34,755 nucleotides of DNA from Fragilaria radians. Lineage: Eukaryota; Bacillariophyta; Fragilariophyceae; Fragilariales; Fragilariaceae. Location: NCBI GenBank assembly GCA_900642245.1, contig CAAAJI010000512.1, positions 1-34,755 on the forward strand. Reading direction: 5' to 3'. Shown piece after piece: positions 9,763 to 20,842 of the stretch. The notes under the pieces are model-generated. The model was not told the origin of the DNA, did not search any database, and was given only the letters and a program-made list of their open reading frames with translations. Position numbers and translations under genes: made by a program. The first letter of the stretch is position 1. Each line of letters starts with the position of its first letter.

Positions 9763-10422
9763 ATGTCACAACAAGTTGCAATTTTACATACAGAGAAGAG
9801 AAAGCCAAGAGAAGCTCTTCAACTTGACCTCATTGCAACGGTAAGAATGTTGCAAGCTAATCAAGTTGAAGTTTTCATTGCAGAAGACTTCAATATGACA
9901 GACACTTCAGAAGGAATTATCAAGGCACACAAACAAGCTAGAGTTAATAAGCAATCCTCAAGATATCGATACGTCAGCGAAAGACATTGCATCAATCATC
10001 TAATGGCAAGTAAAAATATTGCCACCAAGGTGATCAATGTCAATTCGGAACAGTTATTACACGGATCACGCGCTCATCCTTGTAAAGATCGATTTAGATC
10101 GTGTGGAAAGATTATCAAAGAAACAAAACGCAGGAGATTATCCTTCAAAGATCAGGGAAACTCAAGGATAAACATTGAAAGGAAAAGTGGACAACATGAT
10201 TGCTATAAGCTGGAAGCGCTGGAAAATCTTGAAAAATTCATGGATTCAATTAAGAACGAATCAAAACAAGACTTTGAGCACATTTATGAAGAAATAAACA
10301 CCATCAAAAAACTCGTAACAAATGTAAGCTTCAAAGTAGAAAGGTTAATCAAAGCAAGAGGATGGATTAAATGGAGCTTGGAAACTATCCAGAGTCAAAA
10401 GGATTGTGCTGCCTACCGATAA
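9763..10422 (+). pseudogene. Retroelement relic, EEP endonuclease domain fragment
   Basis: A 219-codon open stretch, starting at an ATG, that holds the C-terminal half of an endonuclease/exonuclease/phosphatase domain. The layout is a QQVAILHTEKRKPREAL segment, then DLIATVRMLQANQVEVFIAE followed by DFNMTD (the family's D-x-N catalytic position), then a degenerate IDF/DH region with HGSRAHPCKDRF where the active His would lie. The final 90 residues (ENLEKFMDSIKNE onwards) look like the helical linker to the RT. The N-terminal half of the domain, with its first metal-binding residues, is missing or scrambled upstream. It nicked target DNA in the living element; this copy is not functional. Confidence 0.65.
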
Positions 10423-11200
10423 AAAGCAAAGCACAAAGAAGTTTTTAGGCAATATAACAGAGATCAAGAACCTAAAAAAGGTGATCAAGAAAAAAGTTAA
10501 TAAACTGAAATTGTTTTTGAAAGATCAAAGGGATGAGTTTGCAGACATTAAAGGAGCCAATTAGTTATGATTCCTGATAACACTGCCACCAAACAAAAAA
10601 GACCAAACTCGGAAGCCAAATAAAGCACATCTTTGAGAAGAGAATGTATGAAAAGATCAAACTTGCCACAGGAAAGATGAAATCATCAGGAGTTCAAATG
10701 GGACACTACAACTTTATATGAGTAACCATTTTTGTTCCCGAAGGCTCTAAGATATTCCCTGACCTCGACATTTATGCAAGCAACAAGTCTTATTGGATGC
10801 TATTCTTGCGGTTAATCATTGTCATACTAAAGCAGGGAATAATTGTCATATTAAAACAGGGAAAAAGCATAAAAAGATGGCAAAGATGTAACAACGTTTG
10901 TATTCAGAAGAACCAAGGTCCATTGCAATCAATAAATTCAGAAGCACATACATGTATGAGTTCGATCTAAATGTGGTACTAGCAACAAAATGGAATGAGC
11001 AATCTTTACTGCAGAAAAAGAGGAAAAACGAGCGATAGTCCATTTGGGTTATATGAAGTTGAAGAATTCCCATTTATCAATCCTGGGTTGGATATCCTTC
11101 AAAAACATATCTTAAGAGTTACAACAAAAAACTCAAGACAAATAAACTACGACGCGAAAGCATGCTATGACAAGATATTGCCTATCAGGCTTCACTAGCA
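10423..11200 (+). pseudogene. Retroelement relic, start of reverse transcriptase
   Basis: Broken frames connect the EEP fragment to the RT. Around 10995-11198 an open stretch ends with INYDAKACYDKILPIRLH. The DAKACYDKI string is the RT palm motif A (catalytic Asp followed by A-x-x-C-Y-D) found in this retroelement family. Stops before and after break the frame. Confidence 0.65.
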
Positions 11201-11259
11201 AGCGCATCCTTTAGTGTTCACAACAATATACTTCTTCTTCATAGTCATCTGTTAACATG

Positions 11260-11840
11260 CATGAAGTATTTTCTCACAATAACTGGATCCCAAGAAGATT
11301 GATAATGCTTTATTACAACAAAGCATCCTTTATACGGTACAGGTCAAGGGTTGGGTAACAGCCCATATATTCGGACTATGATGTCAACTATCTTGATACA
11401 TTTATGAAACAATGAGGCTGAGGGCGCCTCATATGACTCACCAGGTGACACCAAGAGAAAAGTATTTAGCACGACATAGGTGGATGATGTTAGCACACAT
11501 TATGACAGTAGGACGGATAGACCAGCGGAGCTGTATACCCCTATGACTAGGAACTTTCAAAGATGGCAACGCATTTTAGCGGCAAGCAGAGGGAAGTTGT
11601 CATGCAATTGATTGGGAATTCGCCACAGAAGGGAACCCAGTAATGAGAGATCTGAGTATAAAGGCAGATCAGCCACAGGGTGATAATTTACAACGAAAGC
11701 AAATGAGTATATCCAATCATCATAAGTCCCTTGGGCACTACAAAATCAGAGATAGATCTGAGGAAATACTCCAGCAGGGCAATCTACCAGTGAAAAGCAC
11801 ATGTATATATACCGCAAGGGTCATGTATGAGTGACACGGA
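11260..11840 (+). pseudogene. Retroelement relic, reverse transcriptase palm (GTGQG and VDD motifs)
   Basis: Reading across frames, 11325-11400 gives YGTGQGLGNSPYI, the conserved loop of this RT family. 11480-11491 encodes VDDV, the catalytic motif C, followed in the same frame by text like NFQRWQRILAASRGKLSC. 11643-11834 continues as a region before the thumb (MRDLSIKADQPQGDNL, then HKSLGHYKIRD). Single stops and shifts separate the parts. Confidence 0.65.
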
Positions 11841-11899
11841 ACTATACAATGTGTCCAAGATGAATAAGCATCACTTCCTGCAAAAATCAAAGTATTCAA

Positions 11900-12720
11900 A
11901 AACAATGGCGTTGGAGATAGCTACGGTATCCTAGAGCTAGGAGGGCTGGGAAACATGGATTTCTACATTGAACAAGGCCTTCCAAATATGCAACACATTA
12001 TACAGGCATTATCAGATCATCCACTAGTTGGAAACATGATGAAAGCAACCTTAAGCAAGTGGAAATGGCAGATTGGTACAGGTAATATTCCCTCTCAACA
12101 CCAAGCAAAATGATTATCCCCAAGTGAAAGTATATGGTTCAAGTCAGTTAGGCAATTTCTGGTCAAATAAAACATTGAAATACATTGGAGAGAAACAACT
12201 TCGTTTATAGAGCAAGAATGAAAAATATATCATGGAGGCAGCAGATGATATGGGATTCAGCTCATTTAAATTGAGATTCTTAACCATTGCTAATATTTTG
12301 AACTTAATAAGTATTTCAGAATTAACCAAAGTTGGGATCCATTAGTTACGAAGTCTTAGAAAGTACCACGCAGACTTCCAAGGCAAACGGGAGCATACCA
12401 AATGGTCAATGTGGTTCCGTTTATTGCCAATATTACCAGGAATCAACAAAGTTTATTAAAGAAGCATTGGGGAACTGGATAGTAAATTACAAAAACAACT
12501 CCGGAAGCATTATATGCGCTACAGAACTTCAGTTAAGATATACAAGGAGAGATGGCGAGATATAGGCACGAAATATTTCAAATATAGCAGGTATATTGTA
12601 AGCAGGATTGTCCCAGGAGGTGGTTCCTTGTTTTCCAATGAAAACAAGACCATGAATGCAGTCATATATATATATGATGGTGGTGCAAAAAAAATGAAGA
12701 ATTTAATCTAGAAGATGGAA
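11900..12720 (+). pseudogene. Retroelement relic, post-RT region to RNase H start
   Basis: A frame around 11930-12090 gives LELGGLGNMDFYIEQGLPN then a TLSKWKWQIGTG segment, the typical post-RT 'LGG(M/L)G' region of these elements. 12332-12565 and 12514-12711 supply GNWIVNYKNNSGS and a run of Lys/Tyr/Arg ending in YDGGAKK, which resembles the D-G-G-A start of the RNase H-like domain. All are interrupted. Confidence 0.55.
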
Positions 12721-13440
12721 AAAATGCAACACTTTTTTTAATTGAGATACTTCAACAAGATTATTCACGACGCGAACCTGATATGGCCAGATTAATTATG
12801 GCACTAAAGTTCGCCATGATCGTATTCTGCCCGCACTTCCGTCCTGGTTAGCAAATCCCTTGGAGTCCATCATACCATTGTAGATCTTCACTTAAATTAC
12901 ATGAAGTATTGCGTTACCATAACAGTATCACAACAAGATTGGAAGTATTTTGTCACAATAAACAACCCCATTTATGGAACGGGGACAAAGATCAGGCGAC
13001 AGCCCACATATCTGGAGAGTGGTATCTTGGAGTCTACTCCAAATATTGAATGCCAAAGCAAAGGGAGCGTATTATGCTATGCAGAATGGCACAAACAGAA
13101 AAGGGATTATGAGAATAACACGAATGACAATCCAAAGTTAAATGAGTCAATTGTCATGCGTACATACAAGCAAGATGATTGATAATTATATACAGAAGCG
13201 TATTCTGGAAGATATCGGAAGATAGCCAAAACAATGCACGGAATCGCAATGGATTGGGAATTCTCCAGAGGGGGAAAGCTTGCAATGAAAGATGATGCTT
13301 TAACTACAACACAGAAGGATACCGAAATACATTACACTGGAGATAACGCATTTCCATTACAACGAGTAAAGGACAGATACATAATGAAATGGGTTATTAA
13401 ATCATTGTCGGCTGAACTTCAATGTTATAAGCATATTTGA
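12721..13440 (+). pseudogene. Second retroelement copy, RT fragment
   Basis: A second GTG loop at about 12973-12985 is followed, after a frame change, by SGDSPHIWRVVSWSLLQIL and AKGAYY. 13234-13440 reads GIAMDWEFSRGGKLAMKDD, the segment that follows motif C in this family. The DNA near 12940 (GAAGTATTTTGTCACAATA) also matches 11264 (GAAGTATTTTCTCACAATA), showing homology between the two copies at base level. Confidence 0.6.
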
Positions 13441-14841
13441 CATCACCAATAAATAGAAGCAGTTTAAACCCTTCAGTTATGAAGGAAAGATGATGGTCAA
13501 GGTAATCAGAGTAATCCAGATCACACAAATAGTCAATATGCTTCAATTCTTTGCTATCATTACAAGAAAAAGGACAATTAAGACAGCCACCGTGAGAGTG
13601 AATAGTTGACTACAGCCGGATTAAAAGAAGACTTACAAGCTATCGGGCCTCCAAGAAAAGATTTAAACACAGTTAGGGGAGATTGACTCTCGGAATATTT
13701 CCAGCAATGCAGGTACTGAGTGAACTGGTATGTCTCAGGAGATCCCAGCGTAAGTGGTTCCGTACGTGTAGTCCTACAAGGGGCTGATTTATTCCAGTTA
13801 CAGGAAAGCCGGCGCAAGTACCAATGGGTCATGAATACAGGAGTTTTCACCTCAGCAGCACAGGGAGCAAATCACTTGAGATCCTATCAAATAACAAGAC
13901 AGGCAATTCAAGCTAGCATCATCGAAAACTATCATAGAGAGAATCTTGGAGATCTCGATTAACAGATTGGGTAGTCCATACTAAAAAAGGCACCTTAAAG
14001 GAAAAGAGGCAAATGATCACTTCTTAAATGTCACAATTAGTATCTTGGAGACAACAGTACATGGCAAATGGCATGTAACATTGCATCCTGAGTTCCTGTG
14101 CTGCCTTCCCCCGGAGGAAGATAGTTTTAACATTCTAAAATGAAAAGAAAGAGATCACTCAAACTGTGGAAGTCTTTATAGTTGAAGTTAGGAAGTCATT
14201 CAAAGATGTAAAAAGTCAGGACCACATTCTGGCTCAAATATTATAATTATCAAGAGGTAAATTCAATCAACTGGACAAAAAATGAACCCTAGAACAACAA
14301 CTCAAAATCGGATAGGACTTAGTAATGAAAGGCTCAGTCTCTAAATTTTGGAAAGATGTTATGAAAACCTAGTACCTGATCGCAACTGGGAGGACACTAT
14401 GAGCTTTATGCAAACCTTGTTAGCCATGTGGAGACATTGTAACAGTACCATCAATTATAGCACAAGATTCTGTCCTCAAGTTCAAGATGACAACAACAGA
14501 TACAGTCTTCAGATTACTTACAGCCTTCAACATCTGTTAAGTAAATTAATCCAAAAAGTTATGAAATGCATAAAAACAAAATTTCAGATTGGATGACATT
14601 TTACAGGCAAGTAATCAAGCATTTCATTTATGAGAAAAGCCCAGAGATTTGGCAGCAAACAAAAGAGGAATGGAATGACAAAAGAGCAGAGAAGAATGAT
14701 TGGGCTTACATGGAGGGCCTGTGCAAGTCCACTCTATACATCATACATATGATTAAGATACCTAAGGATAGCACGTTGAAAAGAGGTCAACTGTTAAACA
14801 ATGTTTATATGGCATATTTGAAGGGCGGTAAGTTGATCTGA
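13441..14841 (+). pseudogene. Second retroelement copy, C-terminal fragments
   Basis: Short open stretches at 13720-13962 (WYVSGDPSVSGSVRVVLQGA, an RNase H-like opening), 14348-14596 and 14566-14841 follow the second RT fragment. The last has ISDWMTFYRQVIKHFIYEKS then EEWNDKRAEKNDWAYMEG, resembling the C-terminal tail of these polyproteins, which carries tryptophans and an R-(A/S)-(E/K)-x-(N/D) region. Frames are broken throughout. Confidence 0.5.
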
Positions 14842-14856
14842 TTTATGGTAATGGAC

Positions 14857-15070
14857 TTCCACACATATCTTCTTTCTATTGATTTTTCTGATTGGATTAA
14901 GATATGCAATAGAAATAGTCTGAAGACTGAAACTCTTGTGTCATTTTTTATATTAATACACAATTCCACACATGTCTTCTTTCTATTGATTTTTTGATTG
15001 GATTAAGATATGCAATGGAAATAGTCTGAAGACTGAAAATCTTGTGCCATTTTTGATGCTGGTACACAGG
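14857..15070. repeat. 107-bp tandem repeat, two copies
   Basis: Two adjacent units start at TTCCACACAT (14857 and 14964). They share the strings TCTTCTTTCTATTGATTTTT and GATTGGATTAAGATATGCAA, then AATAGTCTGAAGACTGAAA. A one-base indel and several substitutions separate them. The repeat sits immediately after the last retroelement fragment and may be part of its 3' tail. Confidence 0.85.
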
Positions 15071-15476
15071 GTATCAGACGTTATCATGAATGCTCCATTT
15101 AAATTACTGATCTAGCTATAGTATCACCATCAACTCCAACAGGTATTGCAGGATCATTCAAGGCCCTCAATTTAGGTAAGTTGATTTATCAAGAGAAGAT
15201 CTGATCAGCAATGATACTGCTAAAAGTGAAAAAACTCAGGAAATACTGAATAGAATCTTTCATGAAATGTGACATGGGGAGATGGCACTTGCTTTAATCG
15301 ACGTTTTTGATCAGCTCAAATGAAAAAGTGCGGATATACAGTAAAGTAATTGTTGACAACAAAGCCAGTAACCGTAATCTTACATTTGAGAATTTGAGTC
15401 ACTGAATGACGTCCAACGAAAATGAGGTATTTTTGGTTCAACCTTTTAACGTTGATTGACTAAATCAAATTGTAAC
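15071..15476. other. Intergenic region before the iminopeptidase
   Basis: About 400 bases upstream of the iminopeptidase ATG; it should contain that gene's promoter. A short coding-like stretch near 15175-15300 (LSREDLISNDTAKSEKTQEI) is broken by stops and is probably another relic. Nothing else is supported. Confidence 0.35.
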
Positions 15477-16790
15477 ATGGAGAAGGCCTGTCTCCTCGTT
15501 TTATTGATTACGAATAGTTCAAGAGCCTTCCATCCATCAACTTTGCGAAATTCACAGCCTCCTTTGCCTCAGAAGGAAAGTAAGCTGCGCGAACTTTATC
15601 CTTCTTTGATGCCTTTCGACAACGGAACTATAATGGTGGATTCACTCCACACTCTATTTTATCAGCAATATGGTTCATGCAATGGAATCCCCGCGCTTTT
15701 TCTTCATGGAGGCCCTGGTGCAGGATGTTTCCCTCGACATGCACGGTTTTTTGATCCTGCAAAATATCGTATTGTCCTCCTCGATCAGAGAGGATCTGGA
15801 CAGTCTACTCCTAAAGGAGAAATTAGAAACAATACAATCTGTCATCTCATTCAGGATTGTGAAATCCTTCGCACCAAATTACAGATAGGACAATGGGGCT
15901 TAGTTTTAGGTGGATCTTGGGGATCTACATTGGCCCTGGCGTATGCACAAACACATCCCACGAAAATTCGGCAATTAATTTTAAGAGGACTTTGTCTCTT
16001 TAGGGCTCAAGAAGTGGATTGGCTGTTTGGATCAGATGGTATTTCAAACGACAAAAGGTTACAGGAACAGTGGAAGCGCTTCAATATCGCTGTTGGCATA
16101 GAAGGTATCGACGATAACTCCCATCCAAGAAAATCACTGTACGCATATTATGATAGACTATTGTCATCCGATCATTCAACGCGCCTAAATGCAGCGAAAT
16201 CATGGGCTAAATGGGAGCACACAGTTTCATCTCTACGACAAGATACAGATGTCAATTGCTCCCAAGAACCTATCATTTTTGTTAACAAACACGACAGGGA
16301 TAATAAAAGAATTTGGGGAACCAAAAACCTCGAGGGAGAATTCAATGTATGGAATGATAATCAACCTCTTCCTGAATTTAGAAAAATGAATCCTTATGAC
16401 AAACCCTCAAATCATAATGACGATTCCGAAAACATTCGTCCCATTCAAACAACAGCAAATTTTGCTTCGGAAGAAATCACAAATCTAGGAGAGCAATTCA
16501 AAAACTATGTACCAGCTCAAGCCATGCTAACATGCTTTTATTCCGTCAACCGAGGTTATGTAATGAATCAGATACATTTGTTGGATCAAATGCATTTAAT
16601 ACATCATATTCCATGTATTGTGATTCATGGCGAACAAGACTTTATATGTCCTATTGATTCTGCATTGGATGCTTGTGACAAATATCCCACTATGGAGCTT
16701 CGTATCCCAACTGGATCTGGACATTCTATGTATGACCCTCTAATCACACATGAGCTTGTGACAGCAACGGACCAACTGTCTGCCAGATGA
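15477..16790 (+). CDS. Proline iminopeptidase (alpha/beta hydrolase), probably plastid-targeted
   Basis: A 437-residue single exon from the ATG at 15477; the frame extends upstream only through a non-ATG codon. The leader MEKACLLVLLITNSSRAFHP is a signal peptide followed by A-F at the likely cleavage point, which resembles the diatom plastid motif (ASAFAP). The mature part is a peptidase family S33 enzyme that removes N-terminal proline. It has the oxyanion HGGPG (77-81), DQRGSGQS (103-110), the nucleophile elbow GGSWGS with Ser147, the acid in HGEQD (Asp388) and the base in GSGHS (His416). Between about residues 255 and 330 lies an Asn-, Asp- and Lys-rich insertion, apparently extra relative to bacterial enzymes of about 315 residues. 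The likely role is peptide turnover inside the plastid (inference). It stands alone between retroelement debris and spacer. Confidence 0.9.
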   Translation: MEKACLLVLLITNSSRAFHPSTLRNSQPPLPQKESKLRELYPSLMPFDNGTIMVDSLHTLFYQQYGSCNGIPALFLHGGPGAGCFPRHARFFDPAKYRIVLLDQRGSGQSTPKGEIRNNTICHLIQDCEILRTKLQIGQWGLVLGGSWGSTLALAYAQTHPTKIRQLILRGLCLFRAQEVDWLFGSDGISNDKRLQEQWKRFNIAVGIEGIDDNSHPRKSLYAYYDRLLSSDHSTRLNAAKSWAKWEHTVSSLRQDTDVNCSQEPIIFVNKHDRDNKRIWGTKNLEGEFNVWNDNQPLPEFRKMNPYDKPSNHNDDSENIRPIQTTANFASEEITNLGEQFKNYVPAQAMLTCFYSVNRGYVMNQIHLLDQMHLIHHIPCIVIHGEQDFICPIDSALDACDKYPTMELRIPTGSGHSMYDPLITHELVTATDQLSAR

Positions 16791-17973
16791 CCGTTCTGCT
16801 GGAACTTTTGGAACTTTAATCCTTATTCAAGTGGAATTTTTGGAAGTTGTTTGTTGTAATCTTTATTCAAAGAAGTTAATTGAAATGATTATGCTTGCCT
16901 TAATGGATACAGTCTCCTTACACAACACTTCCGTGCATCCATCTGAGGGAATGAAGCTAAAGATTCAGGGCACTCAAAAGGCTAATCATCAAAAGTCAAA
17001 AACAAATAACATCATTAATTTTGCTGCCTGTAATGTTAACAAAATTCGTATCATATTACATGCCTGTCTTTTGAATAGCTATCCCAACTTTGAAGAACAG
17101 AATTTGCTCAATTATAGTTAGTTGTGAATTATTGTTGAATTGGCTTTTGATATAATTCTCATCACTAATTTACTCAATCTTGCAATTGAATTTTCACCCT
17201 TTATCCAGGAAAATAATTGAGAGTGTGGATGGATTGTGTCAACTAGGCATTGTGCCTATTCTTTAAATCTGACCATTACCTAGATGCAGCAAGCGTTCAT
17301 GATTATGGGATGCTGTTAGTCAAACTACTGATGATTCTAACCAAGTATTTGACAAACTTCTGAGTTGTTAAAAAGAAATAGACGTTTTTGTTAGAGTGCC
17401 TTTAGACTGTCTAGCATATCAGCTCTAATATAGACTACAACCTGAACGCTTAGTGATGTTTTTGGCATTATGATTTGTATTTGTTGTCATTCCTTTTATT
17501 ATCCTGTGTATTCCGACAGTTCAACTTTTGAAAATGATCACGTTCAAGTAAATCAAACGACATAGTAATATCATCTTGGAGGACATGATTCTTTGTTTGT
17601 TATATTCATACGTGGACCAGCTAATTATGCTAACTCTCTTTCGTTGCAAGCAATACAGGAGTCAAGATGATTCATCTTTTACGCCATAAATGAAATTCAT
17701 TGAATTCCCGTCGTTACTGTTAATAGATGGTATCATCATTTATTCGATGGTTCATTTAGTTTTTAATGACTTATACTTAGAGTACCTTTCTGGTTCTTCT
17801 ATTCATTGGGATGTTTGTGGTGAAGAAAGTGGTCCAAGGTCATCAAGATAGTGGCTAGCTTGACGTTTTTTCTAATTTTTCACTTTCCAGATGCAAAATA
17901 TTTTTGCTAGCAACATTTCATCTAAAGTTGTTCACCTTCATGTTTATTCCAGCCTAGTTGAGAGGACTGTCGT
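16791..17973. other. Intergenic region with no supported gene
   Basis: About 1.2 kb downstream of the iminopeptidase and of the convergent START-like gene. The longest plus-strand open stretch (16831-17121) begins at GTG and has no family features. A short stretch near 17580-17660 reads GHDSLFVIFIRGPANYAN but is not extendable. An imperfect short repeat (CTTTAATCCTTATTCAA... near 16813 and CTTTATTCAA near 16860) is visible. Confidence 0.4.
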
Positions 17974-19787
17974 TCAATTCCTGGTGCGCAATGCCTGAAA
18001 TGACTTTTCAACTGCCATGATTCCCACCTTGTGAGTTAAAAATCGGGGTACAAATGATGATTTCACTTGACTTAAATTAATGAGATCTGTAAGATTTGGG
18101 TTACCTTCAACTCTTCGGATCAAGTTTATTCCCCAGATAATTTCATTTTTATTCTCGGATTCGTTGCCCTTGCAATCACAACGATTGCCTGCTTTTCCGC
18201 ACACCAAAGATCTACTTACAATTACAAAGGCATCATTTAACTCATTACCTTCAAGTTCATAAGCACACATAAGAGTTGACATAATGACGCTTAGCGATGT
18301 GAAGGGTACTCTTGTTTCACTTTTTACAATCTTTATGATTTTTTCTCTTCCATTTAACAACGGATTAGTTTGATGTTCAAGGATTCGAATATCCTCTCGA
18401 CCGAGACAAAAGCGATTGTACTCTGTTGTTCGACTGCTGTCGCATAGTAAATCAAATAGGACGCGAGGACTTCCGGGAACAATTCCTCTTGATAAAAACA
18501 ACGGTGACTCCACATCCAACTGTTTCCCCCCGATGAAGAAACCAGACCAAATAAGCAACTGTTCTTCCATGAGGAGATTCCATTCATTTAATTTCATTCT
18601 TTCCTTTGATTGAAGCAGACGCTTTGTTGGACCTTCAGGTTTCCACTTAATCATTCCATCAAATTTAGTACTTCCTTTGTCAACTCCCGAAGATAGTAAG
18701 GCTAAGCCATCTGATAATAACGCATCAAAAACTCGTGACGAGATTTCTTCATCGAAATAATCAGTACAAAGATCAATAAAGCAAAGAGTTTTACCAATGT
18801 TTGATTTTATACTGAGATCGTCCACTCGCAATAAATCCTTGCTGAAATCTGGCGTAGAATTATCCCTCATCTTTTCGTTTGTAAGTTTCTGAGAGGGCGG
18901 GGTATCGAGACGAAGACGTTCTAGTAAAGCTTCTCTGTCCACATCACGACTCGATGAAAGGGAACTTTGATCTTCAACTTGTTTTGTGCGCAGCAAAGGC
19001 TTAAATAATCCTAAAGCCATGCTGCCAACACAATTTTTGATTCCATCTACAGCATGAAGCACGGATGGCACAGCATCGGACAAGTGGCACAATACATTAT
19101 CTTTTGCTGAGTTAAGTATATGAATTCCATCATTAGGTGATGCAACGATCGAAGTTACAGTGGCTACAGAGTGTGTGGCAACATGTGTGCATGTGGATAT
19201 CAAGATATTGGTTGTTGCCCCGATAACGTGCAGTGGAAAGACAACCGGAAAGCTAACGATATGTACAGCAGTGACTGCTCCATGCACTGCAATGCCTGTT
19301 AAACTGTGAATTACCTCGCGAGTGGATGTCAGGAAACATTCCATTTCTCGAGTCTGTGACAATGCTTCGGCGTGGTTCACTGTAGAAAATGTAAAATGTT
19401 GCATTCAAGTTAGTGTTCTATAGCTAGCTAGCATAATCGACATTGTAAAGGTTGAAAGTCCAACAAACTAGATCAAGAATGTTGAGATAACTTACACCAA
19501 GTATGAAACGCGAGTCCCAAATCATGTTGGGATAAAGCACGGCATTCGGCAATCGGAACTACGAGCTGCTCTTCTTTGATTTTCTCAGAGTGAGATAATT
19601 TATCATCGTGGACAAAGTCACTGTGTATCATTTCAGTCTCCTTCTCCTCCTCCTCCTCCTCCTGCCTTTGTTCTTCAAGGATCATTGGTGACACGACTAG
19701 TTCATCCTGGGGAGGTAATGTAGATGTTGAAGGTAAACTCACATTCTTATTCTTCATTCGTCGATGTCTTTTCATTTTGGTGAACAT
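17974..19787 (-). CDS. START-like lipid-binding domain protein with hydrophobic N-terminal segment
   Basis: Exon 1 is 19787-19496 and exon 2 is 19379-17974, joined by a 116-nt intron (19495-19380, GTAAGT...TACAG), giving 565 residues. Residues 1-97 are basic then strongly acidic, including a six-Glu run at 43-48 encoded by a CTC/TCC microsatellite. Residues 120-177 are a long uncharged stretch rich in Val, Ile, Thr, Ala and His (ITGIAV... to TVTSIVA), probably membrane-associated. The C-terminal 200 residues look like a START domain: SPRVLFDLLCDSSRTTEYN (the usual beginning of the first helix and strand), a middle containing VPFTSLSV and DAFVIVSRS, and a final helix SQVKSSFVPRFLTHKVG. START domains bind sterols or phospholipids. 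A membrane-tethered lipid-transfer or sensing role is inferred. No specific orthologue was recognised. Confidence 0.7.
19642..19663. repeat. CTC/TCC trinucleotide microsatellite in coding exon
   Basis: A run of TCC triplets encodes, on the minus strand, consecutive Glu residues in exon 1 of the START-like gene. It is likely to vary in length between strains. Confidence 0.8.
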
Positions 19788-20842
19788 GATGACAACTCAG
19801 ACAGACACCACTGGGATGGCGTTTTTGGAACTTCCTTGTGAGAAATAAGGTCCTCAACGTCTCCCAACGATTAATTATGATGTCGTCAATTCAAGTCTTG
19901 CAAACTATGGGGGTTCCGAAATTCAATATCCGTGTCAACGTGCCGTTTGTATTTCTTAGTATAATAACAATTGACTTGTCAAAAAGACCTCACACAATTT
20001 CGAAGCCTTGGTCATATTAGAGTTACAGGTTACTAATGTATTTAGCCCTAGACTTGATTCAAATCAAAATCAAAACTACAAAATTACATCCAGATAAGAC
20101 ACAAGCTGTGAGACAAGACATCATCGTTCAATATTTAGTTATAGGCTCAGATTAAATGACAGATTTACCTTGACCTTAGCTTCCCTCTTGAAAGAGCAAC
20201 CCAAATCTCAAGAACTGCTTGGGTAGAATTCTGAGATGTTTCAACTGTTATCATCTCTATATGTCCTCCTTTTTGCCGCAATGATTACACTTGCTGGAAA
20301 GGCTTTGCCATCACCAAGAATAAGATTAGCAAATCCACCGTAATACATGCCCTTGTTCATGATTTTCCATGATCCTTACTGAATGAAATAACTGTTGCTG
20401 ACTATTTCCATCAGGAACATCAACACCAATTCGTACTTTTTATGCATTGTAAATAGTGAAATGTTAAACTTATGGCATCTCCAATATAATGGAAAATTTC
20501 AGCACGTGGGTCTCGTGCTCATGTGATTATTCTACAAATATAGAACATGCTATTCATACCAATGTAATTGCTGCAATCAAGACCTAAGGGGAAGAAAAGC
20601 AACAACACCTTTGATATACTCAACGGTGTAGGAATAATGATAGCTAATACAAAATATTTTGGTCAACAGTTGCAGCTTCAACTTGAATTCTCTCCAAACA
20701 ATGTGAACTTGATATACATTCGTTACAAAATATAACTTCCTACTCTTATTACTACAGAGATTAGACAGACTTGCATTACAACTGTTAGAACTGTTACAAT
20801 CAAGTCCTAGAAGAGTGAGTGGTAACATGAATGATTATTAGT
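19788..20842. other. Intergenic region between START-like gene and ribosomal protein uL13
   Basis: About 1 kb; it must include the START-like promoter and the uL13 3' UTR. No intact gene. On the minus strand around 20480-20270, adjacent frames read KVRIGVDVPDGNSQQQLFHS and GMYYGGFANLILGDGKAF before stops, which may be a short protein-coding relic of unknown origin. Confidence 0.35.

Larger units (their letters stand above)
9080..14841 (+). mobile_element. Graveyard of endonuclease-reverse transcriptase retroelements (at least two copies)
   Basis: Over 5.7 kb the plus strand carries a series of broken frames. In order they match parts of the large diatom/oomycete retroelement polyprotein: an endonuclease/exonuclease/phosphatase (EEP) domain, a reverse transcriptase, its post-RT region and an RNase H-like region. 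RT hallmarks occur in the right order: DAKACYDKI near 11149-11175, a GTGQG-type loop near 11336, and VDDV at 11480-11491. A second GTG...SGDSPHIW segment near 12970-13020 shows that part of a second copy follows. Every domain is interrupted by stops and frame changes and several are shortened, so the elements are dead. Family wording is from memory of such proteins. Copy boundaries are approximate and no target-site duplication was identified. Confidence 0.72.

Noticed and set aside
16831..17121. 96-codon plus-strand frame after the iminopeptidase
   Set aside because: It opens with GTG rather than ATG and shows no family pattern.
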